64,000 nucleotides of DNA, taken from contig NZ_ML703296.1 in NCBI RefSeq assembly GCF_008520305.1, forward strand, positions 46,066-110,065. Reading direction: 5' to 3'. The position numbers were made by a program, and so were the translations under genes. Shown in pieces: positions 27,246 to 35,145 of the stretch. Under the pieces are notes generated by a model. That model ran no database searches, was not told the DNA's origin, and was given only the letters and a program-made list of their open reading frames with translations. The stretch comes from Mesorhizobium sp. SARCC-RB16n. Lineage in GTDB: Bacteria > Pseudomonadota > Alphaproteobacteria > Rhizobiales > Rhizobiaceae. Positions within the stretch are counted from its first letter, which is position 1, and each line of letters starts with the position of its first letter.

Positions 27246-27840
27246 TTCGACACGGCTTGCGGCCGCAACTTCGGCGCTGTTCCTGCTCAGCCTGGCGCCG
27301 TCGCTGGCGCAGTCGGGGGCGGCCAGCCAGGTGTCGGGTCTCAAACTGGCCGGCGACAAGCCGATCCAGATCGAAAGCGACAAGCTGGAAGTCCACCAGG
27401 CCGACAGTGTCGCCATCTTCACGGGCAACGTCACCGTCGTCCAGGGACCGACGCTGATGAAGGCCGGCAAGATGATGGTCTATTACGTCAAGGATCCCAA
27501 CGCGGGCGCTAAGGGTGCCGAAGCGGCCGGGGCGGCAGCCATGACCGGCTCGGCCAACATCGATCACCTGGAGATCTCCGACAAGGTCTACATCAAGTCG
27601 GATCAGCAGGTCGCGACCGGCGATCAGGGCAGTTTCGACATGAAGACGCAGGTGCTGGTGCTTTCGGGCAAAAAGGTCGTCCTGTCGCAAAACGACAATG
27701 TCCTGGTCGGCTGCAAGCTCACCGTGCAGATGAAAAGCGGGCTCGCCCAGGTCGATCCATGCGCTGGGCAGCGTGTCCAGATGTCGATCACACCGCCGCC
27801 GAAATCGGATGCGTCGAAATCGGGAGCGACGAACCCCTGA
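27232..27840 (+). CDS. lptA: LptA/OstA family LPS transport protein
   Basis: A 202-residue secreted protein. A signal peptide ([17 protein letters not shown]) is followed by the OstA beta-jellyroll: [37 protein letters not shown], and [19 protein letters not shown]. LptA forms the periplasmic bridge carrying LPS to the outer membrane. The C-terminus is Lys/Ser-rich. Its start lies inside the lptC 3' end and its stop overlaps the lptB start (TGATG), so all three genes are coupled. Confidence 0.92.
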   Translation: MWVNSSTRLAAATSALFLLSLAPSLAQSGAASQVSGLKLAGDKPIQIESDKLEVHQADSVAIFTGNVTVVQGPTLMKAGKMMVYYVKDPNAGAKGAEAAGAAAMTGSANIDHLEISDKVYIKSDQQVATGDQGSFDMKTQVLVLSGKKVVLSQNDNVLVGCKLTVQMKSGLAQVDPCAGQRVQMSITPPPKSDASKSGATNP

Positions 27841-28658
27841 TGGCCAGCCTGTCGTCTCTGACGGCGCGTCTTCCGGGGCGGGCCGCAGGCAAGCTTTCGG
27901 CTCCGGCCACCGTCACTGTGGACAAGGCGAAGTTCAAGGGAACCTTGATCGCCAAGGGCCTGACCAAGAGTTACAAGGGCCGCAAGGTCGTCAGCGGCGT
28001 CACGCTGGGCGTGCGCGCCGGCGAGGCCGTCGGGCTCCTCGGTCCCAATGGCGCCGGCAAGACGACCTGTTTCTACATGGTCACCGGCCTGGTACCGGTG
28101 GATGAAGGTACGATCGAGATCGACGGCTTCGACGTCACCTCGATGCCTATGTATCGCCGCGCGCGCCTCGGCATCGGCTATCTGCCCCAGGAGGCCTCGA
28201 TCTTCCGTGGCCTCAATGTCGAACAAAACATCCGAGCCGTGCTCGAAGTGGTCGAAAAGGACCGCAAGGTCCGCGAGCGCAACCTCGACGAACTGCTCGA
28301 GGAATTTCACATCAGTCATCTGCGCAAGGCGCCGTCCATGTCGCTCTCGGGTGGCGAAAGGCGGCGCCTGGAAATCGCGCGCGCGCTGGCGACGCGCCCG
28401 GCCTACATGCTGCTCGACGAACCCTTCGCCGGTATCGATCCGATCGCCGTCGCCGACATCCAGCAATTGGTGCGCCACCTGACGGCGCGCGGTATCGGTG
28501 TCCTCATCACCGACCACAATGTGCGTGAGACGCTCGGCCTGATCGACCGTGCCTATATCATCCATGCCGGCCAGGTGCTGACCCATGGCCGCGCCGACGA
28601 GGTGGTGGCAAATGCCGACGTGCGGCGGCTTTATCTCGGCGAGGGTTTTACGCTCTGA
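27840..28658 (+). CDS. lptB: LPS export ABC transporter ATP-binding protein LptB
   Basis: A 272-residue ATPase with Walker [10 protein letters not shown] (about 69-77), the family-specific [13 protein letters not shown]-loop segment, signature [15 protein letters not shown], Walker [14 protein letters not shown] and switch His in [10 protein letters not shown]. An extra N-terminal stretch of about 28 residues precedes the ABC core. It powers LPS extraction from the inner membrane with LptF/LptG, encoded elsewhere. ATG 27840 shares one base with the lptA stop. Confidence 0.95.
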   Translation: MASLSSLTARLPGRAAGKLSAPATVTVDKAKFKGTLIAKGLTKSYKGRKVVSGVTLGVRAGEAVGLLGPNGAGKTTCFYMVTGLVPVDEGTIEIDGFDVTSMPMYRRARLGIGYLPQEASIFRGLNVEQNIRAVLEVVEKDRKVRERNLDELLEEFHISHLRKAPSMSLSGGERRRLEIARALATRPAYMLLDEPFAGIDPIAVADIQQLVRHLTARGIGVLITDHNVRETLGLIDRAYIIHAGQVLTHGRADEVVANADVRRLYLGEGFTL

Positions 28659-28950
28659 GCAGTTCGCTGTCTGAAACGGCTAACCGCTTGTCTCTTTTTC
28701 ACGGAATTCCGCTCGGAAAGCGATTTTTTCCGGCCCCTGGAATTGCTCTCAGTGTGAAATTTGTTTCCTGATACGATTTTTTGCGCGCTGGCGACCTGTT
28801 TTCCGCGATTTTGCTCCGGGATAACGCTCCGGTAAGCGGGTTTTGCTAGGCTTTGCCTTGACAAGCAAAAGCCGGGCCAGTTTCTATGGCCGGCCGTGAA
28901 ATTCATTTCCGGAAGTCCGGACGCGTAGAGGAGGCGTTTGAAACCGAACC
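28659..28950. other. 292-bp intergenic region lptB / rpoN
   Basis: The region contains a degenerate copy of the GGAAAA...GGAATTGC hairpin repeat (28703-28752) and presumably the rpoN promoter. I find no convincing -24/-12 element in it. Confidence 0.5.
28703..28752. repeat. Hairpin repeat, family B degenerate copy
   Basis: GGAATTCC...CGGAAA and TTTTTTCC...CTGGAATTGCTCT correspond in order to the better copies at 41463-41510 and 55551-55599, with several substitutions and an extra GCCC. It lies between lptB and rpoN. Confidence 0.55.
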
Positions 28951-30477
28951 ATGGCATTGGCGGCGAAACTACAGCTCCGACAGTCGCAGTCGCTGGTGAT
29001 GACGCCGCAGCTGATGCAGTCGATTCGGCTGCTGCAGTTCACCCATGCCGAGCTCGAGCATTTCATCGACGAGGAGATCGAGCGCAACCCGCTCCTGGAA
29101 CGCGCCGAACCGCAGGATGATGCCGCGAGCGACCAGGCGCAGAAGCTCGAGGCAGAGCCGCAAGCGGCCCCCGATGGCGACTGGTTCGAGAACGAGACGG
29201 CATGGAGCGCCGAAGCGATCTCGGAAAAGCTCGACACGTCCCTGGAAAACCTGTTTCCCGATGATCCCGGCACCAGCGATCGGCTCGGCCCCGATCTGAC
29301 GGCGCAATGGAAATCGGCTTCGGGCAGTGGCGGCGGCTCCTCGTCCGAGGGGCTCGATGCTGGTGACATGGCGGCGAGCGCGATCACGCTGCGCGACCAT
29401 GTCGGCGAGCAGGTCGCACTTGCCTTCACCGATCCCGTGGCACGGCTGATCGCCGGAGAACTTGCCGACGGGCTCGACGAGACTGGCTATGTCAGGGCCG
29501 ATCTGGCGGAGATCGCCGCGCGGCTTGGCATCGACGGCGTGGCGGTGGGCAAGGTGCTGGCCGTATGCCAGACCTTCGACCCGGCCGGGTTGTTTGCCCG
29601 CAATCTCGCGGAATGCCTTTCGCTGCAGCTTGCCTTGCGTGACCGTCTTGATCCGGCGATGAAGGCTCTGATCGCCAATCTCGAATTGCTGGCGCGGCGC
29701 GATTTCCAGACGCTGAAGCGGCTTTGCGGCGTAGACGAGGAAGACTTGCTCGACATGCTGGCCGAGATCCGGGCGCTCGACCCGCGGCCGGGCATGGCGT
29801 TTTCGGGGGGCGCCAGCGACGCGATCGTCGCCGATGTCGAGGTGCGGGCCGCCAATGACGGCAGCTGGACCGTCGAACTCAATGCCGAAACGCTGCCGCG
29901 CGTGCTGGTCGATCATATCTATTTTGCCCAGGTGTCGCCGCACGCGAAGAACCAGGCGGAGAAGGACTTCCTGGCCGAGTGCCTGCAGAACGCCAACTGG
30001 CTGACACGCAGCCTCGACCAGCGGGCAAAGACGATCCTCAAAGTGGCTTCGGAAATCGTGCGCCAGCAGGACGCCTTCCTCGTCCATGGCGTACGTCATC
30101 TGAAACCGCTCAACCTGCGCACGGTGGCCGACGCCATCGGCATGCACGAATCGACGGTCAGCCGGGTCACCGCGAACAAATACATGCTCACCCCGCGCGG
30201 CGTGTTCGAGCTGCGCTATTTCTTCACCGCCTCGATCGCGGCATCGGGCGGTGGCGACGCGCATTCCTCGGAAGCGGTGCGTGATCGCATCAAGCAAATG
30301 ATCGACGAGGAGAAGCCCGTCGATGTGCTGTCGGACGATGCCATCGTCGACATGCTGAAGGAAAGTGGCGTCGATATCGCCCGGCGCACGGTCGCCAAGT
30401 ACCGGGAAGGCATGAATATTCCCTCGTCGGTGCAGCGCCGGCGCGAGAAGCGGGCGCTCGCCAGCGCCGGCCGCTAG
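28951..30477 (+). CDS. rpoN: RNA polymerase sigma-54 factor RpoN
   Basis: A 508-residue sigma-54. Region I is the glutamine/leucine-rich start (LRQSQSLVMTPQLMQSIRLL). An acidic, variable Region II follows, then the core-binding domain, the helix-turn-helix (VADAIGMHESTVSRVTANKY, about 395-414) and the RpoN box ARRTVAKYRE near the C-terminus (about 478). It directs enhancer-dependent transcription of nitrogen and other genes. It is followed by hpf and ptsN, the conserved proteobacterial arrangement. Confidence 0.96.
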   Translation: MALAAKLQLRQSQSLVMTPQLMQSIRLLQFTHAELEHFIDEEIERNPLLERAEPQDDAASDQAQKLEAEPQAAPDGDWFENETAWSAEAISEKLDTSLENLFPDDPGTSDRLGPDLTAQWKSASGSGGGSSSEGLDAGDMAASAITLRDHVGEQVALAFTDPVARLIAGELADGLDETGYVRADLAEIAARLGIDGVAVGKVLAVCQTFDPAGLFARNLAECLSLQLALRDRLDPAMKALIANLELLARRDFQTLKRLCGVDEEDLLDMLAEIRALDPRPGMAFSGGASDAIVADVEVRAANDGSWTVELNAETLPRVLVDHIYFAQVSPHAKNQAEKDFLAECLQNANWLTRSLDQRAKTILKVASEIVRQQDAFLVHGVRHLKPLNLRTVADAIGMHESTVSRVTANKYMLTPRGVFELRYFFTASIAASGGGDAHSSEAVRDRIKQMIDEEKPVDVLSDDAIVDMLKESGVDIARRTVAKYREGMNIPSSVQRRREKRALASAGR

Positions 30478-30743
30478 GCATTCTGCGATTTTCCACAGCT
30501 TTCGAGCTTCATTGACAAGCCACGGTGAAGTGGCTAGAAGCCCGCCCGCATGAGATGGGCTTGATGCCCGCTAGCGGATGGTCCGTCACGACAATGACCC
30601 GGGACGGTCAAGAAGGCGGCTTGTGATCAACCGGAAAGTTCGGATTTAAATCGGCGCGAGTGACGCCGCAAAGCTTGTGCGCACGGATCACGAGTATAAA
30701 CTCGGGCCAGTTTGAAGCCTGAGCAAGGAAGGTCAGTTTTCAG

Positions 30744-31328
30744 ATGAATCTGCGCATTTCGGGAAAGCACATGGATATCGGCGATGCGTTCCGCACACGC
30801 ATCAACGATCGTGTCGGTGAAGCCATCGGCAAATATTTCGATCGCGGCTTCGCGGGACACGTCACCGTCATCAAATCGGGCTCGCGCTATTCGGCGGATT
30901 GCATGATCCGGCTGGATTCCGGCGCTTCGCTGCAGGCCACCGGCGATGCCCAGGATCCGACGCTCGCCTTCGAGGCCGCCGCCGATCGGCTGGAGACCCG
31001 GCTTCGGCGCTACAAGCGCCGTCTGAAATCGCACAATTCGGGCAATGGCAATGGCGAGTTGACCGACATTGCCTATACCGTGATGGCGCCGCTTGCCGAT
31101 GACGATGAGGAAATCCCGGAGGATTTCGCACCGGCCATCGTCGCCGAATCGACCATGACGCTGAAGACCATGTCGGTGGCCTCAGCCGTCATCGAGCTCG
31201 ATACCAAGGACAGTCCGGTGGTTGTTTTCCGCAATGCCGGAACCGACCATCTCAACATCGTCTATCGCCGGCCCGACGGAAACATCGGCTGGATCGATCC
31301 GTCCACGACCAAAGTCGCACAGGGATAA
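30744..31328 (+). CDS. hpf: Ribosome hibernation promoting factor, long form
   Basis: A 194-residue protein with the YfiA/HPF N-terminal domain (MNLRISGKHMDIGDAFRTRI; AFEAAADRLETRLRRYKRRL, about 1-100) and the C-terminal dimerisation domain (SPVVVFRNAGTDHLNIVYRRPDG, about 150-185). Long-form HPF dimerises 70S ribosomes into 100S in stationary phase. It lies 266 bp after rpoN, so it probably also has its own promoter, and is 57 bp ahead of ptsN. Confidence 0.94.
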   Translation: MNLRISGKHMDIGDAFRTRINDRVGEAIGKYFDRGFAGHVTVIKSGSRYSADCMIRLDSGASLQATGDAQDPTLAFEAAADRLETRLRRYKRRLKSHNSGNGNGELTDIAYTVMAPLADDDEEIPEDFAPAIVAESTMTLKTMSVASAVIELDTKDSPVVVFRNAGTDHLNIVYRRPDGNIGWIDPSTTKVAQG

Positions 31329-31385
31329 AAGCTGGCCGCACGAGGGGTGGGGACTGGCGCGGCAGGCGAACAAGGATTTTCAAGC

Positions 31386-31850
31386 ATGGATCTGAGCGAT
31401 CTTATCAGCGTTCCGGCGATTTTGCCGGCGTTGAAGGCGAACTCCAAGAAGCAGCTTCTGCAATTGCTGTCCGAGCGGGCAGCGGCGATTTCGGGCATTC
31501 CGGAACGGGAGGTGTTCGACACCATCCTGCAGCGCGAGCGCCTGGGTTCGACCGGCGTCGGCAACGGCATCGCCATCCCGCACGGCAAGCTCGCTGGCGT
31601 GAAGCGCATCGCCGGCGTTTTCGCCCGGCTGGAAACGCCGGTCGATTTCGAATCGCTGGATGACCAACCGGTCGATCTGGTGTTTCTGCTGCTGGCGCCT
31701 GAGGGGGCCGGTGCCGATCACCTCAAGGCACTGTCGCGCATCGCGCGCGTGCTGCGCGACGCCGACACGGTGGCCAAGATCAGGGGAACGCGGGATGCCA
31801 CGGCGATCCACGCGCTTTTGTCGGACACGCAGGCCTCGCACGCGGCTTGA
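31386..31850 (+). CDS. ptsN: PTS-Ntr EIIA component PtsN
   Basis: A 154-residue EIIA-Ntr protein. The phosphorylatable His is in GIAIPHGKL (about residue 66), and the fold continues with PVDLVFLLLAPEGAGADHLKALSRIARVLRD. It receives phosphate from PtsP/NPr and regulates K+ transport and nitrogen/carbon balance. ATG 31386 was selected for the family start MDLSDLISVPAILPAL. A strong bidirectional hairpin terminator follows. Confidence 0.95.
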   Translation: MDLSDLISVPAILPALKANSKKQLLQLLSERAAAISGIPEREVFDTILQRERLGSTGVGNGIAIPHGKLAGVKRIAGVFARLETPVDFESLDDQPVDLVFLLLAPEGAGADHLKALSRIARVLRDADTVAKIRGTRDATAIHALLSDTQASHAA

Positions 31851-31875
31851 AGCCATCTTTTTAAGATTTCACCCC

Positions 31876-31899
31876 AAGGGCCGCCGTGAGCGGCCCTTT
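31876..31899. terminator. Bidirectional rho-independent terminator
   Basis: AAGGGCCGC-cgtga-GCGGCCCTTT: a 7-bp GC stem with A/T flanks, between the convergent ptsN (ends 31850) and DUF1150 (ends 31921) genes. Confidence 0.85.
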
Positions 31900-31920
31900 C
31901 GTCTCGGCCAACCGGTCGCC

Positions 31921-32178
31921 TTAATGAATGGCGACGGTGGTCAGGTCGTTTTCCATGGCACCGGCCAGCGCGCGGTCACGCGCATCGGAAAGCAGGATCG
32001 GCTGGCCATTGGCGGCAAACAGGGCCCACAGCTCCAGGCCGGGCGCAATTTCGCCGATGTTGGGGAAGCGGCCGAGCAGTTCATCGCTCGAGACCTTGCG
32101 CAGATAGGCGACCGAGCCTTCGCCGAGATGGGCGAATTCGCCGTTGGTCATGGTGATGGTTTCGTCAGTTCTGGTCAT
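31921..32178 (-). CDS. DUF1150 family protein
   Basis: An 85-residue protein recognised as DUF1150. The start MTRTDETITMTNGEFAHLG follows an excellent AGGAGGCTTGAA. Family-typical elements are SVAYLRKVSSDEL, PGLELWALFAANGQPILL and DARDRAL. It lies 64 bases after hsp20 on the same strand, a pairing common in rhizobia, so it is probably cotranscribed and heat-inducible. The function is unknown. Confidence 0.9.
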   Translation of the reverse strand: MTRTDETITMTNGEFAHLGEGSVAYLRKVSSDELLGRFPNIGEIAPGLELWALFAANGQPILLSDARDRALAGAMENDLTTVAIH

Positions 32179-32242
32179 TTCAAGCCTCCTTGGCGCGAGG
32201 ACGCCGCTCAAGGCCATCCCGCATGAGAGCCATCGGTAAAGA

Positions 32243-32668
32243 TCAGTCTTTCACCGAAATATTTATTTTCCGTACCAGTCGTTCGGACTCCGGCCGATCG
32301 AGGTCGATCGACAAAAGGCCGTTCTTCAGCTCTGCCGCGATCACCCGCATGCCGTCGGCCAGCACGAAGCAGCGCTGGAACTGGCGCGCGGCAATGCCGC
32401 GATGAAGGAATTCGCGCTCGGTGTCGTCGCTTTGACGGCCGCGCACGACCAACTGGTTTTCCTCGGTTGTCACATCGAGATCGCTTTCAGCGAAACCGGC
32501 GACGGCCAGCGTAATGCGCAGCCTTTCGGCCTTGCCGTCGGCACCGCTCAGGCGCTCGATGTTGTAGGGAGGGTAGCTGTCACCGGACTTCGCCAGACGC
32601 TCCAAGGTCTTTTCCATGGCGTCGAAACCCAGGAGAAGCGGGCTGGAGAAAGGCGTCATTCGGCTCAT
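32243..32668 (-). CDS. Hsp20/alpha-crystallin family small heat-shock protein
   Basis: A 141-residue small heat-shock protein (class A rhizobial, IbpA-like). The alpha-crystallin domain spans about 35-130, with YNIERL, LRITLAVAGFAESDLDV, FQRCFVLADGMRVIAAELKNGLLSIDL and the short NISVKD tail. It holds unfolded proteins for DnaK/GroEL. ATG 32668 is nine bases after AGGA. That AGGA is the predicted masked ribosome-binding site of a ROSE-like leader, and an RpoH-type promoter lies further upstream. Confidence 0.92.
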   Translation of the reverse strand: MSRMTPFSSPLLLGFDAMEKTLERLAKSGDSYPPYNIERLSGADGKAERLRITLAVAGFAESDLDVTTEENQLVVRGRQSDDTEREFLHRGIAARQFQRCFVLADGMRVIAAELKNGLLSIDLDRPESERLVRKINISVKD

Positions 32669-32730
32669 ATTACACTGTCCTCTCAAGAGCGACATAAACT
32701 GGAAAAACCCGGATGGCATTTTTCCCGATG
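32669..32730 (-). ncRNA. ROSE-like RNA thermometer in the hsp20 5' UTR
   Basis: Two hairpins are predicted in the minus-strand transcript: GGAAAAA/TTTTTCC (32701-32725) and a start-proximal one where UCGCU (32688-32692) pairs with AGGA (32678-32681) leaving a bulged G. That U(U/C)GCU:AGGA pairing with bulged G is the defining core of ROSE elements, known to repress small heat-shock genes in rhizobia at normal temperature. Leader length (about 60 nt) fits the family. Confidence 0.7.
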
Positions 32731-32736
32731 GTCTTG

Positions 32737-32765
32737 ATATGGTCCGCCCCGCGACCAAGTTCAAG
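32737..32765 (-). promoter_or_regulatory. RpoH (sigma-32)-type promoter of hsp20
   Basis: On the minus strand, CTTGAAC (32765-32759) and GACCATAT (32744-32737) are separated by 14 bases, close to the CTTGAAA-N11-16-CCCCATnT pattern. The implied start near 32730 gives the short leader that holds the thermometer. Confidence 0.65.
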
Positions 32766-32780
32766 CCACCAAAAGACCCG

Positions 32781-32849
32781 CCCAAAGAGACCAGGTCGCG
32801 GACCCACAGGAATAGCCCAAAGGATCAGGTCGTGGACTCACAGGAATGA
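32781..32849. repeat. Degenerate 35/34-bp tandem duplication
   Basis: Unit 1 (32781-32815) and unit 2 (32816-32849) both run CCCAAAG...CAGGTCG-GGAC-CACAGGAAT with a one-base indel and a few C/T changes. It lies just upstream of the hsp20 promoter in the region 32766-33003, which otherwise shows no feature. Confidence 0.65.
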
Positions 32850-33003
32850 TCGACATGGCGCTTGAAAAGGCGCGCGGATGCAAGGAGAAGCGCGCAGGCC
32901 GGGACCGTGCCCCGTCAAGCGGTTCGGCAGCTTGCATCGGTGGGCGTCTTTCGGGCGCAGAATCGGCCCAGTGAACTGATGGCCAGCCAAACAAGGAATT
33001 GAA

Positions 33004-33945
33004 ATGCCCCAACCACGCAAGATCATCATCGATACCGATCCCGGCCAAGACGATGCCGTCGCCATTCTGCTGGCGCTCGGCAGCAGCGAACTGGAGATCG
33101 TCGGCATTACTGCCGTTGCCGGCAACGTGCCGCTGAGACTGACCGAAAAGAATGCCCGCAAGATCTGCGAACTGGCTGGCCGGCCCGACATCAAGGTCTT
33201 TGCCGGCGCCATCCGCCCGTTGGCGCGCGAATTGGTCACCGCCGAGGAAGTGCATGGCAAGACCGGTCTCAACGGGCCGCAATTGCCCGAACCGGCGATG
33301 AAGCTGCAGGAGCAGTATGCCGTCGATTTCATCGTCGAGACGCTGATGGAGGAAGAGAGCGGCACCATCACGCTTTGCCCGCTCGGGCCGCTCACCAACA
33401 TAGCGCTGGCATTGATCCGCGAACCGCGCATTGCACCGCGCATCAAGGAAATCGTGCTGATGGGCGGCGGCTTCTTCGAGGGCGGCAATGTAACGCCGAC
33501 CGCCGAATTCAACATCTATGTCGATCCACAGGCCGCCGATCTGGTGTTCAAGTCCGGCATCCCGATCGTGATGATGCCGCTCGACGTCACCCACAAGGCG
33601 CTGACCACGTCCAAGCGCATCGAGGCCTTCCGCAAGCTTGGCAGCAAGGTCGGCATCGCCACGGCAGACATGCTCGAATTCTTCGAGCGTTACGACGAGG
33701 AGAAGTACGGCACCGATGGCGGGCCGCTGCACGACCCCTGCGTCATCGCCTACCTGTTGAAGCCGGAGCTGTTCAAGGGCCGCAACTGCAACGTCAGCAT
33801 CGAAACCGCCTCGGAACTGACCATGGGCATGACCGTGATCGACTGGTGGGGCGTGACCAAGCGGGCAAAGAACGCCATGGTGATGCGCGACATCGACCAT
33901 GACGGGTTTTTCGCGCTGCTGGTGGAGAGATTGGGGCGGCTTTAG
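33004..33945 (+). CDS. Nucleoside hydrolase (inosine/uridine-preferring family)
   Basis: A 313-residue Ca2+-dependent N-ribohydrolase. The aspartate cluster IIIDTDPGQDDAVAILLAL is near the N-terminus (residues 7-25). The rest of the metal and ribose site is visible in AEFNIYVDPQAAD (about 170) and HDPCVIAYLL (His near 244). It splits ribonucleosides into base and ribose. Ribokinase, encoded 3 kb away on the other strand, could phosphorylate the ribose released. Base specificity is uncertain. Confidence 0.92.
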   Translation: MPQPRKIIIDTDPGQDDAVAILLALGSSELEIVGITAVAGNVPLRLTEKNARKICELAGRPDIKVFAGAIRPLARELVTAEEVHGKTGLNGPQLPEPAMKLQEQYAVDFIVETLMEEESGTITLCPLGPLTNIALALIREPRIAPRIKEIVLMGGGFFEGGNVTPTAEFNIYVDPQAADLVFKSGIPIVMMPLDVTHKALTTSKRIEAFRKLGSKVGIATADMLEFFERYDEEKYGTDGGPLHDPCVIAYLLKPELFKGRNCNVSIETASELTMGMTVIDWWGVTKRAKNAMVMRDIDHDGFFALLVERLGRL

Positions 33946-34016
33946 AGCCCCATTCTCGCCGATTGAGCAATCTGATCTGGTAGTTCATGGCGTGTCGGCA
34001 CACGACGAACAGCTCC

Positions 34017-34343
34017 TCAATCGAAAAACCGGTAGAAGACGGAGCCGTTGTCGCGGGTAACGCGCTCAATTTTTTTGACACGGGAGCCAATCAGGCGGGG
34101 TCGATCGTCGTCAACGAAAACCAGAGCATTGTTCTCTAGGAACAATCCATATTGAGACGTGCTGGTCCGGTGCCAGTAGACGCCTTCGATCGTAGCGTTG
34201 ATCGGGTCAATTGATCGAATCGGCGTTGCGTCATTCTTCCATTTACTTTGGGCCAATATGAACATTATCGCAAAAAAACCGGCGAAGAAGACCACGCTAG
34301 GCGCGTTCCTCTTCAAACCCTCATAAGTCGACGGTGCACGCAT
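34017..34343 (-). CDS. Hypothetical single-pass membrane protein
   Basis: A 108-residue protein with one hydrophobic segment (NAPSVVFFAGFFAIMFILAQ, about 13-32) and a polar C-terminal part rich in beta-type sequence (GVYWHRTSTSQYGLFLENN; ending NGSVFYRFFD). Base composition is AT-richer than the neighbours, suggesting a more recent or lineage-specific gene. I do not recognise it. The LysE gene lies immediately downstream in the genome on the same strand, but is transcribed first. Confidence 0.6.
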   Translation of the reverse strand: MRAPSTYEGLKRNAPSVVFFAGFFAIMFILAQSKWKNDATPIRSIDPINATIEGVYWHRTSTSQYGLFLENNALVFVDDDRPRLIGSRVKKIERVTRDNGSVFYRFFD

Positions 34344-34436
34344 GAATCCCTCAATGTCGATTCATGTGGTAGCTGGAAAGTTGACTTTCAATCAGCCGCC
34401 GACGCAGCTTTAACGCGGCGCCGGCCTCGGCTGCCG

Positions 34437-35051
34437 TTACTTCGACCGCGAAAACGCCAGCCACAAGCCGCCGCCGACCATGAAGCTGCCGCTGATCCTG
34501 GAGAGGAGCTTGACGCGGCTGGCCGACAGCAGGCGACCGGCGCGGCCGGCGGCGAGCGCATAGGTCGAATCCGACATGGCAGCGAAGATCATGGCGGTTA
34601 GGCCCATGACGACGATCTGCAGCGAGTAATTGCCCTGCGGCGCAATGAACTGCGGGAAGAAGGCGCCGAAGAAGATCAGCGTCTTTGGATTGCTGAGCGC
34701 CACCAGCAAGCCCTGCAGGAAGAAGCCGCCACGCGGCTTCCTGGCGGTGCCATCCGCATTCAGCGTGCCCTTGGAGCGGAACATCTGCACGCCCATCCAG
34801 ATCAGATAGGCGGCGCCGATCAACCTGACCCACTCGAACCAGTGGCCCATGCCCGAGATCAGCGTGTTGAGACCGATGCCGACGATGGCGATCATGACGG
34901 CGAGGCCGGCCTGGGTGCCGGCGACATTGGCGAGACCGGCACGAGTTCCGTGGCGGATGCTGTTGGCGATGATCAGCGTGACCGTCGGACCGGGCACCAG
35001 GATGATGACGATGCAGGCAAGAACATAGGCGGCGTAGAGTTCCAGCGACAT
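34437..35051 (-). CDS. LysE family translocator
   Basis: A 204-residue inner-membrane exporter with six hydrophobic helices. The family motif ILVPGPTVTLIIANSIRHG lies near residue 15-35 and ALSNPKTLIFFGAFFPQF near 120-137. LysE/RhtB proteins export amino acids or related small molecules by proton exchange. ATG 35051 follows GAGGGA. The gene is on the same strand as the amidase and ribokinase, with 94 bp separating it from the amidase end. The substrate is unknown. Confidence 0.9.
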   Translation of the reverse strand: MSLELYAAYVLACIVIILVPGPTVTLIIANSIRHGTRAGLANVAGTQAGLAVMIAIVGIGLNTLISGMGHWFEWVRLIGAAYLIWMGVQMFRSKGTLNADGTARKPRGGFFLQGLLVALSNPKTLIFFGAFFPQFIAPQGNYSLQIVVMGLTAMIFAAMSDSTYALAAGRAGRLLSASRVKLLSRISGSFMVGGGLWLAFSRSK

Positions 35052-35145
35052 GATTATCCCTCGCAATGCCGCTGTCGCGGCCTGTCAGGCGACAATCAAT
35101 GCATGGCGGTCAGGACGACGCAAGCCGGCGCGAGGCGGGCCTGGC

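Noticed and set aside
28659-28950. Possible sigma-54 (-24/-12) site for rpoN autoregulation
   Set aside because: I found no TGGCAC-N5-TTGC-like match in the lptB-rpoN gap by eye.
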